This document shows positions 42,282 to 51,648 of a stretch of DNA of 64,000 nucleotides, piece after piece. This DNA comes from Methanosarcina sp. 2.H.T.1A.6. Its GTDB lineage: Archaea; Halobacteriota; Methanosarcinia; Methanosarcinales; Methanosarcinaceae. Each line of letters begins with the position of its first letter. The stretch's first letter is position 1. Under the pieces are notes generated by a model. It was not told the origin of the DNA and ran no database searches. It was given only the letters and a program-made list of their open reading frames with translations. The stretch is taken from assembly GCF_000979455.1 (NCBI RefSeq), contig NZ_JJOY01000005.1:124001-188000 (forward strand). Reading direction: 5' to 3'. Made by a program: the position numbers and the translations under genes.

Positions 42282-42620
42282 TATCACTTCAGTGTTTCTA
42301 AAGGTCAGCATTTTATCACTTCAACATTTTATCACTTCAGAATTTATTACTTCAACATTTTATCACTTCAGAATTTATCACTTCAACATTTTATCACTTC
42401 AACATTTTATCACTTCAACATTTTATCACTTCAACATTTTATCACTTCAACATTTTATCACTTCAGAATTTATCACTTCAGAATTTATCACTTCAGAATT
42501 TATCACTTCAGAATTTATCACTTCAGAATTTATCACTTCAGAATTTATCACTTCAGAATTTATCACTTCAGAATTTATCACTTCAGAATTTATCACTTCA
42601 ACATTTATCACTTCAGAACT
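42282..42620 (-). repeat. about 21 tandem 15/16-bp repeats across the EcfA C-terminus and the EcfA-EcfT junction
   Basis: Coding-strand unit GAAGTGATAAATTCT (15 bp) inside the ecfA gene, at plus 42456-42620, encoding about eleven SEVIN-type pentapeptides. Beyond the stop, units of GAAGTGATAAAATGTT (16 bp) mix with 15-bp units down to 42314. Anchors (TATCACTTC on plus) lie at 42282, 42314, 42330, 42345, 42361, 42376, 42392, 42408, 42424, 42440, 42456 and then every 15 bases to 42606. Each unit contains GTGAT, a piece of the Shine-Dalgarno consensus GGAGGTGATC, and each 16-bp unit holds ATG TTG AAG TGA. Confidence 0.95.
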
Positions 42621-44363
42621 TCCAGGGGTCAGAATTTCCACAAGTTCCGTGACCGAAAAGGCGTCCACTCCCAGATAGTTCGCAATCTCAACAACCGGGG
42701 GCTGGGTAAGGGAGGCTTTCCTGAGGATCTCGATGTTCTTTATGACCTCTCTTCCCTTTCCATCTGCTATAATCCGGCCCTCATTCATCACAAGGATTCT
42801 TGTAGCATAGAGCATTGCAATTTCTATATCATGGGTACAGAAAACCAGGGTGGAATGGTTATTTTTGAAATAATCCATCATCTGTTCTATATTTACTCTG
42901 TCCTGCCCTGTTGTAGGTTCATCAAGGAGAATGATTTCCGGATTTATGGAAAGTACCGAGGCAACGGCTGTCCTGAGCCTCTGCCCCCGGCTCAGGGACT
43001 GGGGGAGGTCCTGCTTGAGGTTTAGAATTGACATGGCTTCAAGCGAGGTCCTTGCCCTTTCCTCGATATTCTTATACTTTAACTGAACAGGTCCGAATCT
43101 CGCTTCTTCCTCAGCTGAATCACAGAAGAGCATAAGGTCAGGGTTCTGGAATACGAACCCGACTCTACCTGCAAAGGAATATGGATTTCTGGACTTCGTG
43201 TCCTCCCCAAAGACCTTTACACTTCCTTTGTATGGCTTAAGCATGGCTGCAAGGTTCAAAAGCAGGGTTGATTTGCCTGAGCCATTTGTACCCATGACTG
43301 CAACTCTTTCGCCTCTACGGATTTCCAGGTTTATGCCTTTAAGTACCATCCTGTTTTTTTCATATCCGGACCACATATCCCGGATATCTATTATAGAGTC
43401 ATTCTTTCCTATAGGACCATTATTTTCTATAGAATCATTATTTTCTGGAGAGCCAGCTCGTGCTTCTGATTGCGCTTCTGATTGTGCTTCAGTATCTTCT
43501 CCCGGGTCCGGAAAGAGCTGAGGAGTTTTCATATTTTCTTTAAAGTTTTTCCTGTTCAGCACGGCAAGAGCTTCCCTGACACTGAGGGGACTTGCCCTTA
43601 TTCCCAGTCTGTGGCAGAATTCAACGGGCTCAGGAACCCGAAGTCCCAGCCTGTGAAAGACCTCCAGATTATCAAAAGCTTTTGAAGCGGGCTGGTCAAA
43701 GATTATTTTTCCGCCATCCATTATGACAATCCTATCTGCAAAGGATGCAAGCTCGTGCAGCCTGTGCTCAACCAGCAGAATGGTTATCTTCAGTTTCCTG
43801 TTAAGTTCCCTCACAGTATTCAGGACCTCCTGGGTGCCCATCGGGTCCATCTGGCTTACAGGCTCATCCATGGCAAGGATTTCAGGCATCATCGCAAGCA
43901 TGCTTGCAATGCAGACCCGCTGTTTCTGTCCCCCGGAAAGCGAATTCGTGGATTCCGGTCTGTGTCCGGACATCCCGACCATCTGAAGGGCTTCTTCTAC
44001 CTTCTTATCAATCTCTTCCCTTTCCATGCAGAGGTTTTCGGGCCCAAAAGCTACCTCGTCCTCAACGGTCGTAGAAAAGATCTGGTCATCGGGGTTCTGG
44101 AAAACAAGGCCTAAACCTCTTGAAAGCTCCATCTGGTTTGAATCTCTGGTTTCTATCCCGTTAATCCGGATGCTGCCTGAAAATATTCCTCCGGATTCAT
44201 GGGGAATTATGCCATTAAGGGTTTTTAGTAAAGTGCTCTTCCCGCAGCCGGTAGGTCCAGTCAGGAGGACGAATTCCCCCTCCTCTATTTTCAGGTTGAC
44301 CCCTTTTAATGTCGGTTCCGTTCTTCCGGGATAGGTGTACCACAGGTCTTTTATCTCTATCAT
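42447..44363 (-). CDS. double ABC ATPase of an ECF transporter (EcfA1-EcfA2 fusion) with repeat tail
   Basis: 638 aa. Two full ATPase domains in one chain: the first at about 1-245 with GPTGCGKST, LSGGQKQRVCIAS and ILAMDEPVSQMD; the second at about 325-555 with GTNGSGKST, LSRGQRLRTAVAS and IILLDEPTTGQD. A linker at about 280-325 is rich in Glu, Asn and Ser. The last 58 residues are an extension built from NSEVI pentapeptides, encoded by a 15-bp tandem repeat and unlike any part of the family; it ends where the repeat changes to 16-bp units. The enzyme powers uptake with EcfT and an S component, probably the membrane protein encoded upstream. Confidence 0.92.
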   Translation of the reverse strand: MIEIKDLWYTYPGRTEPTLKGVNLKIEEGEFVLLTGPTGCGKSTLLKTLNGIIPHESGGIFSGSIRINGIETRDSNQMELSRGLGLVFQNPDDQIFSTTVEDEVAFGPENLCMEREEIDKKVEEALQMVGMSGHRPESTNSLSGGQKQRVCIASMLAMMPEILAMDEPVSQMDPMGTQEVLNTVRELNRKLKITILLVEHRLHELASFADRIVIMDGGKIIFDQPASKAFDNLEVFHRLGLRVPEPVEFCHRLGIRASPLSVREALAVLNRKNFKENMKTPQLFPDPGEDTEAQSEAQSEARAGSPENNDSIENNGPIGKNDSIIDIRDMWSGYEKNRMVLKGINLEIRRGERVAVMGTNGSGKSTLLLNLAAMLKPYKGSVKVFGEDTKSRNPYSFAGRVGFVFQNPDLMLFCDSAEEEARFGPVQLKYKNIEERARTSLEAMSILNLKQDLPQSLSRGQRLRTAVASVLSINPEIILLDEPTTGQDRVNIEQMMDYFKNNHSTLVFCTHDIEIAMLYATRILVMNEGRIIADGKGREVIKNIEILRKASLTQPPVVEIANYLGVDAFSVTELVEILTPGSSEVINVEVINSEVINSEVINSEVINSEVINSEVINSEVINSEVINSEVINSEVIKC

Positions 44364-44483
44364 TGTACCACCTTATTCTGCCTCATTGTACCACTTATTC
44401 CTCCTCACTGTTCCGCCTTATTTTGCCCCACTGTACCACTTTATTCCTCCTCATTGTGCCACCTTTATTCTGCCACCTTTATT
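44364..44483 (-). repeat. degenerate tandem repeats of a ribosome-binding-site motif before ecfA
   Basis: The coding strand reads a chain of GGTGGCAGAATAAA, GGTGGCACAATGAGGAGG, GTGGTACAGTGGGG, GGCGGAACAGTGAGGAGG and GTGGTACAATGAGG units, ending in GGTGGTACAATG, the true start of ecfA. The first unit codes for the last residues and stop of the upstream protein (KVAE-stop). Several units carry ATG or GTG at a plausible distance from GGTGG or GAGG. Confidence 0.8.
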
Positions 44484-46044
44484 CTGCCACCTTTTTCAGC
44501 CTGTTTCCGAGGCTTATTCCAAACCAGGCTCCTATGAAAGTGTAGAGGAAGCCATCGATCAGGATATTTGCCATAATATACCAGTCGCTGTAGAACAGCC
44601 TGTAGAGCACCATCCAGACACTGAAGGACGCATACCCGCTGGCCATATCGGCAATTCCGCAGATAACCCCCATCCTGAACCTGTTTTCCGGGGCCGGGTT
44701 TTTACCGGTAATCCCTGCAGCATACATCAGAACCTCCAGAACTACCGCGCTCAGGGACAATGTTATGAAAGTAATCGGGGTGAAACTCCCGGTTATAAAG
44801 CCTCCAAGCAGGAACCTGACCATCATAAAAAGGCTTACAACTCCGGGTTTTGGAATAAGGACAACTAGAGAGGCAATTAGCATGTAAAGGAGAATCTCGT
44901 GGAAGAGACCTGTAAAAAGGAAACTGAAAGGCCCGAATACTGCATGGGACAGCTCCCAAAGAATTGTCATAGGCAGGTTTATGGCTGCAAAAGAAACGGT
45001 TCCAAAAAGGGCAATCAGCACAAGGTTACGGGTCTTAAACCTGTCCATTATCTCCTTTGATCTTGAAAAGAAGAGGCTTACTGCAGTCAGTCCAAGTAAA
45101 GAGGAGACAAGAGTAATTATTATGGGTCCCCATTTCCTCGAGATTGCAGTTATCTTTTGATCTTTTGTTACCGCAACCCAGTCGCTGCCTGTTAGCTTTA
45201 CCTTTACTCTTAGCAGGTACTCTCCTCCCATCGCGCCCTCAGATATATAGAGGGGGAGGCTTACCAGCGAACTTGAACCCGGAGAAAGTGTTACAGTGGC
45301 ATAGCACAGGGTATCTGCGTTCATTCCCATAATGGCGGGCTTAAAAGCTTTTACCGGTTCTTCGGTTTTTATGTCAAGGACATCATAGGTGATTATTACA
45401 GGGACCGTACTGTCTCCTTTATTGGTAAGCTCCACTCCTATGTAGGTAGAAGTGAGTTCCTCCCTATCGAGCTGGAGGTCTGTTACCTTAAGCAGTTTTT
45501 TGAGAGCAGGTGAGGTTTCCCGGATGACCAGGGTGCTGGCAGGATGACTGTGGTCTCCATATCCGTCCTCATCCGATGGTACTGTAAGTCCGGATACTGC
45601 GATTTCCCCTGCGATTTCCTCTCTCGAAGCGACCTTTAGTCGGGTCCCGCGCACAATGGTATGCTTATTTCCTTCAACCTCAACAACTGCAGTTGCAGTT
45701 ATGTTATAGGTCCCGGGGGAAATGTCAGCAGGTACATAAAAATCAACGAGCCTGTACCAGTCCTCGTACTCTGTCTGAAGCGAAAAGGAATGGACAGGAG
45801 TATCCCGGAGCACAAAGCCCTCAGGAAAATCAAGCTCCATTGTCACATTCATATTCCCTTCATAATAACTCTCGAAAAATAAGTATGCTGAGAGGTTGCT
45901 GCCTCCGACTGCAAGGCCGTTTCCCTCCACTCCATGTGGGACCTGAAGCATAAATGTGGTCATATCTTCAGGTTTGAATTCCTCGGCTGCTGCAGGTTGT
46001 ATTGCCAGCATCAGTACAAGGAAGAAAAAAACTATGTTTTTCAT
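44479..46044 (-). CDS. membrane protein with exported N-terminal domain and ECF S-component-like C-terminus
   Basis: 521 aa from ATG 46044. Signal peptide MKNIVFFFLVLMLAIQPAAA. Residues about 25-310 form an outside region with two beta-sandwich-like parts (DFYVPADISPGTYNITATAV, LGVELTNKGDSTVPV-type segments), as in NEW3/CARDB sorting domains. About six helices follow from 315, with a C-terminal part (LVLIALFGTVSFAAINLPM to FIGAWFGISLGNRL) that resembles ECF S components of the thiamine/HMP group. It lies between CobN and the ECF ATPase gene, so it is the probable substrate-binding subunit. The outer domain is unusual for an S component. Substrate unknown; metal or corrinoid is an inference from CobN. 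Confidence 0.65.
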   Translation of the reverse strand: MKNIVFFFLVLMLAIQPAAAEEFKPEDMTTFMLQVPHGVEGNGLAVGGSNLSAYLFFESYYEGNMNVTMELDFPEGFVLRDTPVHSFSLQTEYEDWYRLVDFYVPADISPGTYNITATAVVEVEGNKHTIVRGTRLKVASREEIAGEIAVSGLTVPSDEDGYGDHSHPASTLVIRETSPALKKLLKVTDLQLDREELTSTYIGVELTNKGDSTVPVIITYDVLDIKTEEPVKAFKPAIMGMNADTLCYATVTLSPGSSSLVSLPLYISEGAMGGEYLLRVKVKLTGSDWVAVTKDQKITAISRKWGPIIITLVSSLLGLTAVSLFFSRSKEIMDRFKTRNLVLIALFGTVSFAAINLPMTILWELSHAVFGPFSFLFTGLFHEILLYMLIASLVVLIPKPGVVSLFMMVRFLLGGFITGSFTPITFITLSLSAVVLEVLMYAAGITGKNPAPENRFRMGVICGIADMASGYASFSVWMVLYRLFYSDWYIMANILIDGFLYTFIGAWFGISLGNRLKKVAE

Positions 46045-46057
46045 TCCGCAACCCTTT

Positions 46058-49000
46058 TCACTTGAGGATTTTTCGGATTTCCTGCATCTTCTTATCCCAG
46101 TCAGGGACATCTTCAAAGCTCATGATGTCCACAGCTCCTCCCTGAAACTCTCCTTCTCCTGCCAGCTCTTCCATCCAGCTTTCGATCTCAAGGTAAGAGT
46201 TTTTCAGGTCTTCAAACACCTGCGGATCAGGGTTCCAGAGTCCTCTTGACTGCGCTTCAAGGAGCCTGCGGGACATTTCCTCAAGAGCGTAGGGATTGTT
46301 CTTTTCAAAGAACCTGCGCATTTCTTCATCAAGCACAAAAGCCTTTGTGATATCATCAAAGATCCAGTCATCCACTTCCTGAGTAGAAGCTTCCCAGCCG
46401 TAGACTCTTCCGACTCTCTTCGAAATATCCTGTGCGCCCTTGTACCCGTGCTGTCTCATGCCTTCGATCCATTTCGGGTTTAAAAGCCTGGTTCTTACGA
46501 CCCTTCGCAGTTCATCGGCCATGTCCCGGACTTCGACATGCTGCGGTTCTCTTGTATCTCCAAAATATACCTTCACGTCCCTGCCCGAAGCCTGTTTGGC
46601 GGCAGCTGTGAGCCCCCCGTGGACTCCAAAGTAACAGCAGCAGCCAAGGAGGTCGTACTCATCACTGACTACTTTGTTAAAGGTAGCGTCAACCGTCTTG
46701 AGGCTTGAAGCAAGCTGAGTGTGGGCTTCCTGGCCCTTTACGTCTTTTCCATATGCATATCCGTTCCAGTAAAGGAAGATGTCTGCCAGGTCCTTTTCGT
46801 CCTTCCAGGCACTCGCATAGACTGCAAGCTGCACCCCTGCGGAATAGGTCCCGGGTTTGCTTGAAAATATTCTTAAAGTAGCCTCTCTGGAATCCGCTCC
46901 TTCCTCAATCATCCTGTGGCTGTGTTTTCGTGGGTAGTTCATGTCCTCAGGTTCATCAAGCGAAGCCACAGCCTGGATTGCCTCATCTATAACCTCCAGG
47001 CAGTTCGGGAAATTATCCCTGAGGATTCCGGAGATCCTGATAGTAACATCAATCCTGGGCCTTCCCAGCTCTTCAAGGGGAATAACAGAGAACCCCTTAA
47101 GGCGCCCATTGCCAAGCAAGAGCGGTTCAACTCCCAGCAGGCTCATAATCTGGGCCATGCCCTCTCCATCAGCCCACATGATGTCGTTTGCCATCCAGTA
47201 AAATGCTACGTTTTCAGGATAACGGCCCTCCTCTCTGAGGTGTTTATCAATCAAAACCCCGGAGAGCTGCTGTCCCACTCTCCAGGCAGCTTTTGTCGGG
47301 ACCCGTTTTGGGTCAAGAGAATAAAAATTCCTGCCGGTTGGCAGCACGTCATCTCTTCCGCGCATGATAAGACCTGAAGGTCCGGCCGGGATGTATCCTC
47401 CTTCAAAACCATGCAGAAGAGCTTCAATTTCCAGAGATGCATCTATTCTGGATTCAAGGTCAAGAATCCTTTCACAGATTGCAGCAGCGATCCGGGAGGA
47501 GGTCGGGTTTGTGCTCTGAACCTCAAAACTCTGCCCTGCAAAATTCTGCCCTGAAAGAACCTCTTTGATTATCCGGTCCGGCTCTTTTTCCGGGTTACTT
47601 ATGAATGTCCTGATGAAATCTTTTGAAAGGGAATCAATCTCCTCAAGCCTCTGGCCATTTGACTTCCCATTTGCTGAAATCAGGCTCTGGTCAGAGATCA
47701 GTTCGTCAAGGTCAAGCCCCAGAAGCCCTGCAATCATCCTTCTAATCGAAACTCTGTTTCCCACACTTTCCTGGTCATCGTACCTTAAAATCGAGTTTAT
47801 GAACTCAACTTTCTTCTCGCCCTCGGGGAGCTGCCCGAAGATGTGCATCCCGTTATGTATCTGGCTGTTCCTTATCTTTCCGAGAGCTTCATGTGCTTTT
47901 CTTATTATTTCCTCAAAAGGAGTCTGGTGGTCGGCTTTTATTTCGGAGTCCAGGTTCGATTTTTTAATCTCATCAAGGATCAGGTGCTTCAGGGCATGTG
48001 CCCGTCCTTTGTCATATTTTACCTGTTCGTATTCCCCGAGCAGCCTGTCAAGTTCTTCAAGGCTTCCATAAAGCCCTCCCGAGGTCATGACCGTCTGCAT
48101 ATGGTCAATAAGGCAGGCAAGGCTCCGACGTTTGGCAATGGTGCCCTCCGGGGGATTGTCAGAATTGTAGATGTAAAGATGGGGAATAGTCCCGATTCCG
48201 ATATCAGGATAACAGTCTCCTGAAAGCCCCACCCCTTTTCCGGGCAGGAACTCCAGGGTGCCGTGGGTCCCTACATGTACGAGCACATCAGCTCCAAAGG
48301 TGTTTTCAAGGTACCTGTAGGTCGCAAGGTACTGATGGGTTGGCGGAACGTCAGGGTCGTGCAGGATCTTGCAGACTTTTCCATCACATCTGGCACCTGC
48401 ACATCCTCGCTTTGGCTGCACACAGACAACAGCATTTCCATACTGTACCCCGGTCACAACGATTTTGTTTTCATAGACCATTGCAGCAGGAATGCCGTTG
48501 ACTTCTTCCCCGGGCGGGTTTCCCCATCCCTCGATCATCCTCTGCCTTACATTCGGGCTCAGGGTATTGAAAAATTGTTCATATTCTCCTTTTTCCACAA
48601 AAGCCAGAACCCCTCCGTTCTTTACAATTTCATTTATGGGAGTCCATCTGAACTCGGAAATTGCTTTTCTGTTGAGGATAGTTTCAATAAGTTCCCTGCC
48701 GTCCAGGGGAGAGTTAACAGCATAGCCTGCTTCCTGCATCCGGTTTAATATCCTTGCCACGCTTTCAAGGGAATCAAGGTTTGCAGCATCCCCAACCGAG
48801 CCTTCAACCCCTGTGCAGGGCCTGTTGTGCAGGATAAAAGCAATCTTTCTCCGGTTAACCGGTTTTTTTCGAAGGTTTATCCATTTAAGGACCCTGGCTG
48901 CAAGTTTTGAGCAGCGCTCCTGGATAGGGGCACGCCCTATGTAATTTCCTTCCTTTTTGCCTGCCCCTATTATGATAGGCTCAATTACGCCTTCAAACTC

Positions 49001-49915
49001 GGGAAGAGCTACACCCCATCCGATCTCAGTGCTTAAACCCTTAGACTCCTGCCACTGTTCCAATGTAACGTAGTGGGAAATCACAGGCTGGAAAACAGGG
49101 ACGTCAAGGTCCTGTAAAAGTTCGACTCCCCGCTCTGCACATGAGCTTTCATCTTCTTTGTTTTTGTTGCTCATTATAAAAAATGGGGAGAGTTTTACAA
49201 GACTATCTATGACAGGCTTGCCGTTTTCCATAAAGTAATCTTCAATGACCTCATTCATGCCCCTGCTTCCAAGTTCTTTATCTTTTAATGAATAAGCAAA
49301 AACGGGGATAACAGAAAGTCCCAGGGTTTCGAAATCTCTTATGAGGGTCTTTTCAATCTCAAGGTCATTGTTTACCCAGGAAGTCCTGGAAATGAGCAAC
49401 CCCACGGTTTTGTCCTTCCTGGGCCCATACCAGTTCAGGTACTCCCGGAGGCTTGAGAACATTTCCCTGGCATCCGGGTGATAGAGCCCGTCCCATGGAA
49501 TCTTTTCCGGGGGTTTTACTTCAATCTCAGCTCCACAAACCTCTTTTGAGATGTAGCACAGCATATTTCCAAAGTTTTCTTTTCCCCCGTATATTATGTA
49601 AGAAAAACATGTAGCTGCGATCTCAAGTTTCACGGAAGAAAGGGTGAAACTGGAGGGGTCGCTCCCCACACAGATTACGGGTATCCTTGTTTTTAAGGGT
49701 TCGAGCCTTTCATAGAATTCTTCCCAGAACGGATTGGCTATATGGTAAATAAATATAGCATCAGCCTGCTCACATGCAGAAAGCACCTTCTCAGCTTCTT
49801 CTGGGTTTTCTTCCAGGATTTTTGAGTAGTAGGCCTCAAGCTCTATTCCAAGTTCATCTGCTGCTTCAAGAAGAGTAGGAATATATGAATTCCAGGTTAC
49901 TGAAACAATTTTCAT
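46058..49915 (-). CDS. cobN: CobN / Mg-chelatase H-type large chelatase subunit
   Basis: 1285 aa, the normal size for CobN. The family motifs are visible: GNPPGEEVNGIPAAMVY near 455, FGADVLVHVGTHGTLEFLPG near 545, VSIRRMIAGLLGL near 725, and VIDEAIQAVASLDEPEDMNYPRKH near 995. This family inserts metal into tetrapyrroles (cobalt in hydrogenobyrinate, Mg in protoporphyrin), and a relative, HmuS, removes iron from heme. It needs a ChlI/ChlD-type ATPase; the fused ChlID at 55933 is the likely partner. GAGGAGG lies directly before the ATG, 10 bases after the upstream lipoprotein stop. Methanogens normally insert cobalt early with CbiX/CfbA, so the true reaction is uncertain. Confidence 0.85.
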   Translation of the reverse strand: MKIVSVTWNSYIPTLLEAADELGIELEAYYSKILEENPEEAEKVLSACEQADAIFIYHIANPFWEEFYERLEPLKTRIPVICVGSDPSSFTLSSVKLEIAATCFSYIIYGGKENFGNMLCYISKEVCGAEIEVKPPEKIPWDGLYHPDAREMFSSLREYLNWYGPRKDKTVGLLISRTSWVNNDLEIEKTLIRDFETLGLSVIPVFAYSLKDKELGSRGMNEVIEDYFMENGKPVIDSLVKLSPFFIMSNKNKEDESSCAERGVELLQDLDVPVFQPVISHYVTLEQWQESKGLSTEIGWGVALPEFEGVIEPIIIGAGKKEGNYIGRAPIQERCSKLAARVLKWINLRKKPVNRRKIAFILHNRPCTGVEGSVGDAANLDSLESVARILNRMQEAGYAVNSPLDGRELIETILNRKAISEFRWTPINEIVKNGGVLAFVEKGEYEQFFNTLSPNVRQRMIEGWGNPPGEEVNGIPAAMVYENKIVVTGVQYGNAVVCVQPKRGCAGARCDGKVCKILHDPDVPPTHQYLATYRYLENTFGADVLVHVGTHGTLEFLPGKGVGLSGDCYPDIGIGTIPHLYIYNSDNPPEGTIAKRRSLACLIDHMQTVMTSGGLYGSLEELDRLLGEYEQVKYDKGRAHALKHLILDEIKKSNLDSEIKADHQTPFEEIIRKAHEALGKIRNSQIHNGMHIFGQLPEGEKKVEFINSILRYDDQESVGNRVSIRRMIAGLLGLDLDELISDQSLISANGKSNGQRLEEIDSLSKDFIRTFISNPEKEPDRIIKEVLSGQNFAGQSFEVQSTNPTSSRIAAAICERILDLESRIDASLEIEALLHGFEGGYIPAGPSGLIMRGRDDVLPTGRNFYSLDPKRVPTKAAWRVGQQLSGVLIDKHLREEGRYPENVAFYWMANDIMWADGEGMAQIMSLLGVEPLLLGNGRLKGFSVIPLEELGRPRIDVTIRISGILRDNFPNCLEVIDEAIQAVASLDEPEDMNYPRKHSHRMIEEGADSREATLRIFSSKPGTYSAGVQLAVYASAWKDEKDLADIFLYWNGYAYGKDVKGQEAHTQLASSLKTVDATFNKVVSDEYDLLGCCCYFGVHGGLTAAAKQASGRDVKVYFGDTREPQHVEVRDMADELRRVVRTRLLNPKWIEGMRQHGYKGAQDISKRVGRVYGWEASTQEVDDWIFDDITKAFVLDEEMRRFFEKNNPYALEEMSRRLLEAQSRGLWNPDPQVFEDLKNSYLEIESWMEELAGEGEFQGGAVDIMSFEDVPDWDKKMQEIRKILK

Positions 49916-49925
49916 TTTTTCCTCC

Positions 49926-51644
49926 TCATGTCAGGATATGCACTCTATATTCTCCGAGCACTGTACCGTCATCAAGCCTTGCAGGGGCTTCTAAGGCTGC
50001 GATATACCTTCCATCAGAAGAGATGTCAGCAGATACCGTAATTCCTTCGGTTCCGTAACTCTGGCTGAGCCTGGAACTTGCACCTCCGCTTTTTGAGACG
50101 TCAAAGACATAGACCCCGTGAACGCTTCTGTCCTCGGTTACCAGGTTCTGGGCAAGGGGGATCACAAGATAGCGGTCATTCCGTGCACATTCCCCTGCAT
50201 AGCCGTCAAGTCTCCATTTCCACAGCAGATTGCCGTCATAATCATAGGCAAAGAGGCTGTTTCCGCTGGGGTGTTCAAAAGGAGCATCCTTATTTTTATC
50301 TTTGGAGAAAGTGCTCCCGATTGAAAAGATCAGGGTGTCGTTGACGATGTAAGCATAATTCGCACTGCCGTAGATAGGGACTCCACTTACTACTATCGGG
50401 GTTGAAATGTTCTGCTGCCACGTAATCTCAGGAACCCCTGTCTTAATGATCCGGGAATTATTGAATAAAAAGGCCCGTCCATCACTTGTCATTGTTATTA
50501 TCTGTTCTCCGTCAGGAGTGATCTGTGTGCTGTACCAGATTGCAGAATAGTCAAAGAACGGTTCAATTGGGGGGATTTTGTAGCTCCAGCGCTCTTTTCC
50601 CGTTTTTCCGTTCAGGACATGCACGGTTCCATCTTTCCAGTTATCAGCCTTTGTAAAACAGGTGGTGCCAAACGCTGCGTAGTCTCCGTCAGGCGTGGTA
50701 TCAATCCATGTAACTCCCGAGTCCATGAGTGCTGATTCGGGGAATTTCCAGCGCATGTTGCCTTCGGGGTCAAAGGAATAAACCCTTCCAAGGTACTTGT
50801 ATTTATCACCTATATAGCCGCAGGCCCTGCTGGCAGCGACATAAATATTCCCGTTCGAATCAAGTTTTATCTTTTTCATGGCAGGCATGTACTTTAGGTC
50901 TGAACCCAGATCCTCACTTGCCCCAAATTTCCATATTTCGGTGCCGTTGAGGTCAAAACAATAGATTAAAGCATCCGGACTCTCTTCTCCTACAATAAGG
51001 CGCTTGCCGTCCCCTGAAAACTCTATGTCCGCGATTCTCGCATCCGATATCCCTTTAACAAGCTGCTTTTCCCAGACCTTTTCCCCGGTTGCAAGCTCTA
51101 TAAGTTTCAGAGAACCTCCATGAGTTCCAATAGCAAGATAACTATTGTCCGGAGAGAATTTTGTCACACCTTTTACATTCGTTGAGGTTTTTTCGATGGG
51201 TCCCGGAGTTACATCCTCAAGCTCTATGGTGTACTCCTCTTTCAAAGCCGGTTTTTCAGGAGCATATACCTCCAGAGCACCGGATGTCCCCAAACCCGTT
51301 ATCACCTCAAACCTGTACCGGGTTTCAGGGTTCCAGTTAAAAGCTGCAAAGGCCTGGTCTCCGGTTTTTTCAATCTCCAGAGAAACCACCGGGTTGTTGT
51401 CCGAAGAAATCCTTATCTCTGAGATATCCACCTCATTTTTCAGGGTTAGCAGGGCTCCGGTCCTTGAGAAAACTACCGAGTCTATGGGTATTCCGGATTC
51501 GGAATTACTTATTTCCTGCGTATCCTGTATCCCTGATCCAGAAGCCTGTGCCGCTCCGCTGCTGCCGGGCTCCTGGTTTTTTTCAGCACATCCTGCAGTC
51601 ATTAAAGCCAGTATAAGCAGGGCTATCAAAAGTTTCCATTTCAT
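49926..51644 (-). CDS. beta-propeller lipoprotein upstream of cobN (copy 2)
   Basis: 572 aa from ATG 51644 (AGGTGAG just upstream), four bases after the stop of the preceding gene. Lipobox LLIALLILALMTAGC predicts surface anchoring. A short beta-sandwich (about 50-130) is followed by a PQQ/WD40-like beta-propeller (about 140-570) with repeated blades such as FSPDNSYLAIGTHGGSLKLI, FSGDGKRLIVGEE and DTTPDGDYAAFGT, each with a Trp-rich ending (YKIPPIEPFFDYSAIWYSTQ). No enzyme motif is evident. It is paralogous to the next gene and likely a binding or scaffold protein working with the CobN/ECF system; ligand unknown. Confidence 0.75.
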   Translation of the reverse strand: MKWKLLIALLILALMTAGCAEKNQEPGSSGAAQASGSGIQDTQEISNSESGIPIDSVVFSRTGALLTLKNEVDISEIRISSDNNPVVSLEIEKTGDQAFAAFNWNPETRYRFEVITGLGTSGALEVYAPEKPALKEEYTIELEDVTPGPIEKTSTNVKGVTKFSPDNSYLAIGTHGGSLKLIELATGEKVWEKQLVKGISDARIADIEFSGDGKRLIVGEESPDALIYCFDLNGTEIWKFGASEDLGSDLKYMPAMKKIKLDSNGNIYVAASRACGYIGDKYKYLGRVYSFDPEGNMRWKFPESALMDSGVTWIDTTPDGDYAAFGTTCFTKADNWKDGTVHVLNGKTGKERWSYKIPPIEPFFDYSAIWYSTQITPDGEQIITMTSDGRAFLFNNSRIIKTGVPEITWQQNISTPIVVSGVPIYGSANYAYIVNDTLIFSIGSTFSKDKNKDAPFEHPSGNSLFAYDYDGNLLWKWRLDGYAGECARNDRYLVIPLAQNLVTEDRSVHGVYVFDVSKSGGASSRLSQSYGTEGITVSADISSDGRYIAALEAPARLDDGTVLGEYRVHILT

Positions 51645-51648
51645 TTTC

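Noticed and set aside
42249-43025. Plus-strand frame of 258 codons with repeated RIYHF units, and a 128-codon one beside it
   Set aside because: It is the reverse of the 15-bp coding repeat of the ECF ATPase gene and of that gene's body; no RBS and implausible composition.
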